DNA of 14,116 nt from Treponema sp. GTDB lineage: Bacteria > Spirochaetota > Spirochaetia > Treponematales > Breznakiellaceae. Below are positions 1-6,515 of the stretch, piece by piece. Both the position numbers and the translations under genes were made by a program. The stretch is from NCBI GenBank assembly GCA_031268245.1, contig JAIRXN010000130.1, forward strand, positions 1 to 14,116, given 5' to 3'. A model generated the notes under the pieces. That model had not been told where the DNA came from. It made no database searches and saw nothing but the letters and a program-made list of their open reading frames with translations. The first letter of the stretch is position 1. Each line of letters begins with the position of its first letter.

Positions 1-22
1 CCAGGAGCAAGCTCCTGGGTAT
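1..22. repeat. Hairpin repeat, copy 1 (window edge)
   Basis: Positions 1-18 form a perfect inverted repeat with 8-bp arms (CCAGGAGC / GCTCCTGG) around AA, followed by GTAT. The same unit recurs at 94-115 with the core GGAGCAAGCTCC and the same flanking GGTAT. The one pair that differs inside the stem changes from A-T here to C-G there, so pairing is kept. There is no T-run, so it is not a typical intrinsic terminator. It is cut by the window start and could extend further left. Reading it as a dispersed REP-like element is inference. Confidence 0.55.
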
Positions 23-51
23 CTTCGTTCTATAAGGTATGGATTTTATGC

Positions 52-122
52 CTGGGTTCATACCCGCAAACGAAACCTGTTACGAAATTGAAACCGGAGC
101 AAGCTCCGGGGTATGAACCCAG
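52..122. repeat. Nested inverted repeat enclosing hairpin copy 2
   Basis: Perfect 14-bp arms lie at 52-65 (CTGGGTTCATACCC) and 109-122 (GGGTATGAACCCAG). They enclose a 43-base interior whose right side is the second hairpin at 94-109 (CCGGAGC / GCTCCGG, loop AA). The whole unit could fold as a long stem with an internal hairpin. It is non-coding in all frames and lies beyond the intron remnant. It may be a small non-autonomous or REP-like element, or structured RNA at the end of the minus-strand transcript. Neither is proven. Confidence 0.55.
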
Positions 123-141
123 ACCTACGAATCAAAACAAA

Positions 142-220
142 ATCGGGCAGGAGGCTGCCCATTACCCGGGCAGCCGTCCTCTCACGCCGCCGTGCGTACA
201 GGTCCGTACATGGCGGTTCA
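142..220 (-). ncRNA. Group II intron 3' remnant (domains V and VI)
   Basis: Read on the minus strand, 219 to about 183 resembles a bacterial group II intron domain V. It opens with GAACCGCC, contains a CGC catalytic-triad candidate, has a central GTAC/GTAC stem, and closes with ACGGCGGCGTGAG. Directly after it, about 182-142 forms a domain VI-like hairpin: GGCTGCCC and GGGCAGCC arms, an internal loop with a TAA that could carry the branch-point A, and an ending CCTGCCCGAT. That ending resembles the 3' ends of chloroplast-like bacterial introns. Only this end is present: the HD-GYP stop codon lies 43 bp upstream, leaving no room for domains I-IV or a reverse transcriptase. It is therefore a fragment that cannot self-splice alone. 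Recognition is from memory of the family; a covariance-model search was not possible. Confidence 0.72.
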
Positions 221-262
221 ATGGGTGGAGATAATGGCGCGTGTCTTCAAGTTAAGTTACCC

Positions 263-1309
263 TCAAGCCATCACTTTTAAAAATTCATCAACCAGAACCG
301 GATCAAATTGTGTACCCTTTCCATTCCGGATGATTTCCTTTGCTTCGCCGGAACTTAAAGGCTTTTTATAGGGACGAACCGACATTAAGGCATCATACAC
401 ATCGGCTATGGCCATCATGCGGGCTTCCAAGGGGATCTCTTTTCCTGTTATTCCAAGAGGGTATCCCGTTCCGTCCCATCTTTCGTGGTGTCCGCCGGCA
501 ATCAGGCGGGCGTGCCTCATAAAATCATGTTCCTCCGCATTTTCTTCGATTTTTTGAATTATCGACACCCCTATTGCGGTGTGGGTTTTCACGATTTCAA
601 ATTCTTCGGAGGAGAGCCTTCCCGGTTTATTCAGAATACTATCGCTGATGGCTATCTTCCCCACATCATGAAGCTGCGCCGACGGAACGAGGTAATTCAT
701 ATTCCACATGGAAGTTTCTTCGGGATAAATCTCTTCTTCCAGGATATCGTCTACCAGGAGCCTTAAATAATTTTGTGTGCGGGCAACGTGCCCTCCGGTA
801 ACGTCATCACGAAACTCAACCAAATTCGCCACCGTACTAAGTACCGCATTTTGCAAATTGCCTATTTGCGAGATTCGCCCGCGTACCTTTTCCTCCAGGA
901 GGTCATTCATTTTCTTTAACTGCCTCTTTTGATATTCTGCAAAAAGATGATTCTCTATGCGTTTGAGTAAGAGGGGGGCAGAAAAAGGTTTGGCTACATA
1001 GTCGATCGCTCCCAGGCTTAGACCTTCCAACTCGCTGCCCGCATCGGTTTTGGCGGTCAGAAAGATAACCGGAATATCCCACCACCTTGGGTCTACTTTG
1101 AGCCTTCTTATCGCCCTGTAACCGTCCATTTCCGGCATTTCGATGTCAAGAAGGATCATATCGGGAATAACGTCCACAAAAAGAGCAAACATGATCCTTG
1201 CAGACGGGATTGGATACACCTTGTACTGGTTTTTTAGTATCTCTTTTCCCACCGTAAGATTTGTCCTGTTATCATCAACCAAAAAAATTATCTTCCGTTC
1301 GTTTTCCAT
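263..1309 (-). CDS. REC-HD-GYP response regulator (probable c-di-GMP phosphodiesterase)
   Basis: This is a 348-aa two-domain signalling protein of the RpfG class. Residues 6-120 are a receiver domain with the acidic pair D12/D13, phospho-acceptor D55 in LLDIEMP, T85 in FLTAK and K107 in AKPFS. A helical linker (about 122-150) leads to an HD-GYP domain with GGHVART at 172-178, the HD pair H214/D215 in LHDVGKI, GGHHERWDGTGYP at 272-284 and IADVYDAL at 301-308. All key residues look intact, so phosphorylation-controlled hydrolysis of cyclic di-GMP in the cytoplasm is the expected role. The ATG is preceded by TAGGAG with good spacing. No sensor kinase gene lies in the window. It sits 107 bp downstream of the regulator operon on the same strand with no clear terminator between, so read-through is possible. 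Confidence 0.93.
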   Translation of the reverse strand: MENERKIIFLVDDNRTNLTVGKEILKNQYKVYPIPSARIMFALFVDVIPDMILLDIEMPEMDGYRAIRRLKVDPRWWDIPVIFLTAKTDAGSELEGLSLGAIDYVAKPFSAPLLLKRIENHLFAEYQKRQLKKMNDLLEEKVRGRISQIGNLQNAVLSTVANLVEFRDDVTGGHVARTQNYLRLLVDDILEEEIYPEETSMWNMNYLVPSAQLHDVGKIAISDSILNKPGRLSSEEFEIVKTHTAIGVSIIQKIEENAEEHDFMRHARLIAGGHHERWDGTGYPLGITGKEIPLEARMMAIADVYDALMSVRPYKKPLSSGEAKEIIRNGKGTQFDPVLVDEFLKVMA

Positions 1310-1416
1310 ATTAACTCCTATAAAAATAGAGAGACCCTCGTTAATATCATTTTTATGGGGATTTTACGAACGTAACACACCCTAACGGCCCATGAGGATA
1401 TTTTTTTACAAAAATT
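1310..1416 (-). other. Intergenic region upstream of the HD-GYP gene, with small inverted repeat
   Basis: This 107-bp gap lies between the third MalT-like gene and the HD-GYP gene. It is AT-rich next to the upstream stop codon but has no GC-rich stem followed by a T-run, so I see no convincing intrinsic terminator. A short inverted repeat, TTACG-AA-CGTAA, lies at 1364-1375, about 55 bp before the HD-GYP start. I could not identify a -35/-10 pair better than chance. The HD-GYP gene may have its own weak promoter here or be the last gene of the regulator transcript. Confidence 0.35.
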
Positions 1417-4092
1417 TTACGTTTTTTTGAATTTGGCGCTTCGGATTAACCCTGCGGAGCCGGCGATTCGGATTGCATCCGCCCGGTTAAGCGCTCCGAG
1501 CTTGGCATAAACATTGGTGATAACATTTTTGACCGCCCTGACGGAAAGACTTGAGTCTTTGGCGATTGCTTCCCGGGTCAGGCCCTGGGCAAGGCCGTTA
1601 AGAACTTCCGTTTCCCGGAAAGACAGGGCCGGCAGGGCATGGGATTTTTGCCGGGACCAGTATTGTTCCGTCACCATCGAAAGTTTTTTTGCATAGACAG
1701 AAGCCTTGTTCCGAATATTTTCCAGGGCGGTCCGGGGTATGGAGATTTTCTTTTCTACCGCCAGGGCTGCGAGGGAGCGCATATTCTCCCCAAGCTCAAT
1801 AAAGGGCATGTCCAGATTGTTGGAGGCGGCCATATCCCAGGCGTCTTCAAGAGCGGCGAGGGCCTTTTCGTGTTCTTCCAGTTTATAGAGGGCCGCCGCT
1901 TCCAATACCCGCATTTCCAACCGCCCAAAAAGGAATTCCCCCAGACCGTGGCCCCCATAAAGGCTGCTTCTCTGCGGGGCGCTTAAAGTTTTTAATACTC
2001 TTCTATAGTGCCCTTCTGCGAAGGAACACCGCGCCTTTACCAGGGTTTCAAAACCGTGAAGCATTTCGTTAAGTTCGCTTTCTTCAAAATCATTTTTCAG
2101 CCAGGAGGCAATTTTTCCGGTCTGTCCAATCTGGGCGTAAAACCAGCCGGTTTCAATATCGTGGAGGATGTAACGGTCAAGGAATTTCGTATTTTCAAGC
2201 TGGACGTCCAGTTGTTTCAGCACTTCTTCTACCCCGGAAAAATTTCCCGCATAGATATTTATCCGCAGAAGGTAAAAGAGGCTGCGATTTTCAATCTCGT
2301 ACTGCTTTTTTTCCCGGGCCTGGAAAACAGCCTGACGGGCGAATTTTTCGGCATTTTTTATATCCGCAGTAAAAAACGCAAGTTCCGCCCATCCCAAGGT
2401 ATCGGTTCCGTAACGGTAGCCGTTAAAAGAATTGGATGCCGGGGCAACCACCAGACTGAATTCCCGGACAGCCCGTTCAAGTTCCCCCGGTTCCGCGGGA
2501 TAGCCGACAGAAACGATATACGAACTGATACAGCCCTGGGTAATGGGGCCCTCCGGCGCCTCGGGATACCGCAAATAATAGTAATTGGACTTTTCAAACA
2601 GGGGGGCTATATTGTAGTTTCGGGTAACCCGGCTTGTGATGATCCCCAGGCCCCCCAACTGGTTATAGCATACCGCCAATATCCGGAAACTAAGGGGGGT
2701 GGACAGGGCTTCAAATTGTGCGATGCTTCGGCGGTTTTCCTCAATGGATTCTTCAACCCGCCCAAGCCCCAAAATCAGCCGGGGCCGGACAGCATAGCGC
2801 AGAAAGGTAAAGTCCTCGAAACTTCCCCTGGGGGATCCGGCTTCATCCCCCTCGGCGGGGAGTTCCGAAGGGTCAAGCGCCAAAAGGCGTTCTACAATTT
2901 CCAAAAAGAAAGCCGCCACCGCATTGGGCAAAATCCGGGGAAACATATATATGATGTTGATAAGCCCCCGGTAATCCCGCGCGCGTTCGTAGTTAATGGC
3001 GGCCTCTACCCGCAACTTGTTTTCCAGGTACCATGAGGCGGCCTTAAGATAGACCTCCCGGATCTCCTCAGGCTCCAGTTCCCCCTGTTTTTCCTTCAAA
3101 AAATCCAGGAAGAGGTGGTGAATCCGGTAACCGTGGAGGTATGCGTCATAACGGATAAAAGAACTTAAGTTTTCCATTTCTCCGATGACTTCTCTGTTTA
3201 GCGCCAGCTTTTCCAGCAGCTCCGGGGGCCAGCGTTCGATCAGGGACAATTTTATGAGGAAATTCCGCAGCTCCCCGCTCGCGGCTCTCAGGATTTCGTC
3301 CTCCATGTTTTTAAAGGAACTCTGTTCCATCAGCGCCCGTGTATATTGGGGCCTTGCGGCAGATTTGACATGGTACATTGCGTCCCGGCGTTTCATTTCT
3401 TCGGCAATCATGCTGATTGCCAGGGCCCAGCCCTCGCTGTCATCATAAATTTGGTCAAGTTCACCGGGAGAAAGGGCAATATCGTGCAGCGCAAAATAAT
3501 CGCCGACTTCCTGTTTACTGAAGCGCAGGTCATCCACGGTAATTTGACTAAGCTTTCCCTTGGACAAGAGGGATACGGAATTGATCGACGGTTCCTTCCG
3601 GGATATAAGGATGATGGTTGTATTATAAAAGGGGACGGCCAGAATCCGTTCAATAAAGCGCAAAACCGATTCTTCATGGATAAGGTGGAAATCGTCCATT
3701 ACCGTCACATAATGCCCCCCCTTGACAAGCTCCTGCTCAAGCAGAGTCGCATACCGGTCAACCTGGCGGATCGTTTCCGGAAAGCCCAAATTCAAAAGGC
3801 GGGTTCCGATTTCCCGGTGGTAGAGGCTGATGGCGCCGGTATAATTTTCCCAGAGGTGCCACCCCATATTATCCCGTTCGGAAAACTGGACCCAGGTAGT
3901 AACCACATCGATGCTCCGGAGAAACGAATAGACGGAATGGGTCTTGCCGTAACCTTCACCGGCAATCACGGTAAGTACCGGGCTTTTCAGGGCTGCTTTA
4001 AGACGTTCGTTGAGACCGGATCGCTCCAAATACAGCTTATCCCGGAAAAATGAGTCCGGGGAGGCCGAACTGGAAAAAAATTGACGGTTCAT
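1417..4092 (-). CDS. MalT-like ATP-binding LuxR-family regulator (third of the operon)
   Basis: This 891-aa protein has the MalT/LAL (STAND ATPase) layout. The N-terminus carries YLER at 21-24, a P-loop AGEGYGKTH at 44-52 and a Walker B-like DDFHLI at 133-138. Next come the family signatures SRKEPS, DLRFSKQE and SEGWALAI, then HHLFLDFLK, a long helical TPR-like sensor region, and a C-terminal LuxR helix-turn-helix at about 823-880 (SFRETEVLNGLAQGLT, AVKNVITNVYAKLGALNRADA). Such proteins are typically effector-triggered, ATP-dependent transcription activators. The ligand and targets are unknown here. The ATG overlaps the stop of the preceding gene as ATGA and only a weak GGGAT precedes it, so translation probably depends on coupling. 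It has a complete DNA-binding domain, unlike its immediate upstream neighbour. Confidence 0.93.
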   Translation of the reverse strand: MNRQFFSSSASPDSFFRDKLYLERSGLNERLKAALKSPVLTVIAGEGYGKTHSVYSFLRSIDVVTTWVQFSERDNMGWHLWENYTGAISLYHREIGTRLLNLGFPETIRQVDRYATLLEQELVKGGHYVTVMDDFHLIHEESVLRFIERILAVPFYNTTIILISRKEPSINSVSLLSKGKLSQITVDDLRFSKQEVGDYFALHDIALSPGELDQIYDDSEGWALAISMIAEEMKRRDAMYHVKSAARPQYTRALMEQSSFKNMEDEILRAASGELRNFLIKLSLIERWPPELLEKLALNREVIGEMENLSSFIRYDAYLHGYRIHHLFLDFLKEKQGELEPEEIREVYLKAASWYLENKLRVEAAINYERARDYRGLINIIYMFPRILPNAVAAFFLEIVERLLALDPSELPAEGDEAGSPRGSFEDFTFLRYAVRPRLILGLGRVEESIEENRRSIAQFEALSTPLSFRILAVCYNQLGGLGIITSRVTRNYNIAPLFEKSNYYYLRYPEAPEGPITQGCISSYIVSVGYPAEPGELERAVREFSLVVAPASNSFNGYRYGTDTLGWAELAFFTADIKNAEKFARQAVFQAREKKQYEIENRSLFYLLRINIYAGNFSGVEEVLKQLDVQLENTKFLDRYILHDIETGWFYAQIGQTGKIASWLKNDFEESELNEMLHGFETLVKARCSFAEGHYRRVLKTLSAPQRSSLYGGHGLGEFLFGRLEMRVLEAAALYKLEEHEKALAALEDAWDMAASNNLDMPFIELGENMRSLAALAVEKKISIPRTALENIRNKASVYAKKLSMVTEQYWSRQKSHALPALSFRETEVLNGLAQGLTREAIAKDSSLSVRAVKNVITNVYAKLGALNRADAIRIAGSAGLIRSAKFKKT

Positions 4093-6515
4093 ATCCCGGT
4101 ATGCCGATGGGGGGGATTTTGGTTTTCTTCTCCCGTATCCGTAAATATCCTGGCCGCCGCGGAAATCTTCCTTTCATAAGCCAAAGAAGCCCGGCGAATT
4201 TTTTCCAGCCATTCACGGGGAATGCGGCCCGCCCCGGAACCGGCAGATTCCCCGTAACTTTCTTCCTTCAAAACCGCGGAAATCAGCGCCGCCATTTCCC
4301 GGCCCATCTCGATAAAAGACATATCCAGGCCATTGGGAGATTCGAGTTCATAGGCCGCTTCCAGGGCCTCAATAGCGCCGGGAATATCCTTTATACGGTA
4401 ACGGCACAGCGCTTCCATGAGCTTGAAGCTTATTTTACCGAACAGGTAACCACTGTAACCGTAGATACCCTTCTGGTTTGCCATGAGCGCTAAAGCAGCC
4501 GTGTATCGTTTCTGATAAAAGTGATATTTGAGTCGTACCAGGGTTTCCAGTCCGTAGGCCAGAGAATTCAGATCACTCTCCTCAAAATCGTTTTTTAACC
4601 AGGAGGCAAGTTTTTCGGTTTGTCCCAGTCTGAAATAAAATCCGCCGGTAACAATATCGTGGTAAGTATAGCGATTGAAATAGTCCTTTTGGGAAAGCTG
4701 GGCTTCTAGAAGCTGTAAGTAATTCGGGATCTTGTCATAGGTTTCCTGATAGAGGCTGATCCAGATGAGATAATACAAGGCCCGGTTTTCAATCTCATAC
4801 TGATGCGCCCCCTGGGCTCTATGGAAGGCTTTATAGGCGAATTGTTCAGCCTCTACCGCATCGGTCTTGAAAAAAGCATACTCCGCCCGGGCAAGATCGT
4901 CCAGGCCCGCGTATAATCCCCCCATGGACCGGGCGGTATAGAAAACCATACCGGCATTGGCCTCAATATACTTCTCGATCTCACCCTTATCGGGAACGCT
5001 TACCCGGCATGCAAAGGCGCTGAGGCTTGCCACCACTGCGGCCCCCGAAACTTGTCTTTCGCTCAGGCGGTAATAGGAATATCCCTTCTCAAACCAGCGG
5101 ACATAGTCGTAATCCCGGCTGTACGTACTGGTAGTAAGACCGATAACCCCCAGGTTGTTATAGCAGCCGCTTAATACCTGATAGTGAAAGGGAGTAAGCT
5201 CTTCCGCTTCCAGAGCGGCAATGATACCCTTTATTTCCGCCACTGCCCGGTCAAACAGTTCCAGGATCATAAGTACATGGGTCCGGAGAACCCAGGCGAG
5301 GGGGATTTGCTTGTATATATCTTCCGGCGCCCGGTCAAGGATATTCAGGAGAAAACGGGCGACCTGGTTGGGCATGGCCAGAGGGAACGCCTCATACACT
5401 GCCTCAATGAGCTTGTCATAGGCTCCGGCTTTCTCATAATAGCTTAAGGCGTCCAATTTTTGATTGTTCATCACGCACCATGCGGCGGCCTTGGTCCAGA
5501 CTTCCGTTTTTTCTTTCGCCGTTAATTCATTCTGCCTGCCTTTAAGGTAATCAAGAAAAAGATGATGGATGTGATAGGCATTAAGGTAACTGTCAAAACG
5601 GATCAAAGAACCAATGAGTTCTATTTTTTCTATAAACGAAAATTTATCCGCCAGTTCCACAAGCAGGGACAATGCCAGATGATCGACCAGGGACAATTTA
5701 ATAAGAAAACGCTGCAATTCCTCTTCAAGGGGAGCCATAACTTCGCTTTCTATAAGTTTGAAAATATTGGCCCGCAGAGCCTGGGGCACATAGACCGCAT
5801 TAGAGGGCTGATTCCGGAGCGTGAGCCCGGCAAGGTGTATGGCAAAGGCCCAGCCTTCCGTATCCCGGTAGATGGAAGCGGCCATATCGGGAGAAATACG
5901 GATATTGAGAAGATGAAAATAGGAAATCATCTCCTCCCTGCTGAACCGGAGGTCCTCCTCGGTAATTCGAGTGAGAAGTCCCTTTGAGGCCATCTTCATT
6001 AAATTGAGGGAAGGTTCGGCCCGGGAGATAAGGATCGAGGTAATATGAGAGGGAGCCGTGACGGAAAGTTCCAGAAAACGCAGCACCGCCTTATCGGTAA
6101 TGAGGTGCAGGTCATCGTAGATAAAGAAATATTTTTGTTCGGAGACAAGAGCATCCTGGGAAAGCCGGAGATACCGGTCAAACTGCTGTTCCGTTGTGGG
6201 GAAGCCCAACTCAATAAGCTTTTTGGCGACTTCCTTGTTTACCGTCGCCACGGCGGCGGTATAATTTTCCCAAAAACGCTCGCCCATATTATCCCATTCG
6301 GAAAGCTGCAGCCAGACGGTACGAACCTTGTGTTGCTGCACAAAGGAATACACCTCATGGGTTTTTCCGTATCCCGCTCCGGCGACCACAACGACCAGAG
6401 GACTCTGAAACGCCCGTTTCAGAAGATCGTGGACCTGGGGCCGTTCCAGGTAGATTTGGTTCTGATCCGCCATGGGGGCATTACTGTAAAAAAATTGATC
6501 ATTCCGTTGTACCAT
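4089..6515 (-). CDS. MalT-like ATP-binding protein lacking the LuxR HTH (second of the operon)
   Basis: About 808 aa from the ATG chosen here; an in-frame TTG two codons upstream (6519-6521) would give 810. It is clearly paralogous to both neighbours: YLERPQ at 22-27, P-loop AGAGYGKTH at 45-53, Walker B-like DDLHLI at 134-139, SRAEPSLN, EEDLRFSREE, TEGWAFAIHLAGL, HHLFLDYLK and the long helical region. The protein ends soon after the stretch matching the neighbours' last helix (IPREWLEKIRRAS), where their linker to the HTH begins. The tail reads TGEENQNPPHRHTGI and no helix-turn-helix follows. Its stop overlaps the next gene by 4 bp, so no decayed HTH DNA is left downstream: a clean domain loss, not a visible frameshift. 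It cannot bind DNA in the LuxR manner. A role as hetero-oligomer partner or inhibitor of the flanking regulators is inference. Confidence 0.92.
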   Translation of the reverse strand: MVQRNDQFFYSNAPMADQNQIYLERPQVHDLLKRAFQSPLVVVVAGAGYGKTHEVYSFVQQHKVRTVWLQLSEWDNMGERFWENYTAAVATVNKEVAKKLIELGFPTTEQQFDRYLRLSQDALVSEQKYFFIYDDLHLITDKAVLRFLELSVTAPSHITSILISRAEPSLNLMKMASKGLLTRITEEDLRFSREEMISYFHLLNIRISPDMAASIYRDTEGWAFAIHLAGLTLRNQPSNAVYVPQALRANIFKLIESEVMAPLEEELQRFLIKLSLVDHLALSLLVELADKFSFIEKIELIGSLIRFDSYLNAYHIHHLFLDYLKGRQNELTAKEKTEVWTKAAAWCVMNNQKLDALSYYEKAGAYDKLIEAVYEAFPLAMPNQVARFLLNILDRAPEDIYKQIPLAWVLRTHVLMILELFDRAVAEIKGIIAALEAEELTPFHYQVLSGCYNNLGVIGLTTSTYSRDYDYVRWFEKGYSYYRLSERQVSGAAVVASLSAFACRVSVPDKGEIEKYIEANAGMVFYTARSMGGLYAGLDDLARAEYAFFKTDAVEAEQFAYKAFHRAQGAHQYEIENRALYYLIWISLYQETYDKIPNYLQLLEAQLSQKDYFNRYTYHDIVTGGFYFRLGQTEKLASWLKNDFEESDLNSLAYGLETLVRLKYHFYQKRYTAALALMANQKGIYGYSGYLFGKISFKLMEALCRYRIKDIPGAIEALEAAYELESPNGLDMSFIEMGREMAALISAVLKEESYGESAGSGAGRIPREWLEKIRRASLAYERKISAAARIFTDTGEENQNPPHRHTGI

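Noticed and set aside
1..122. CRISPR array
   Set aside because: Only two imperfect palindromic units are present, with different flanks, no regular spacing and no cas genes.
1385..1416. Terminator after the third regulator
   Set aside because: Only a weak TTTTT-GT-AAAAA fold is present next to the stop codon; there is no GC-rich stem.
2008..3036. 342-codon plus-strand open frame
   Set aside because: It lies entirely antisense to the third MalT-like regulator, has no recognisable domain and no promoter context, and its composition is typical of a reverse-strand shadow.
3346..4053. 235-codon plus-strand open frame
   Set aside because: It is antisense to the ATPase domain of the third regulator; similar shadows occur opposite the same region of the other two paralogs, as expected from the shared protein sequence.
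4050..4150. Frameshift or premature stop that hides an HTH domain in the middle regulator
   Set aside because: The frame runs straight into the start of the next gene through a 4-bp overlap, and no HTH-like sequence remains between the two in another frame.
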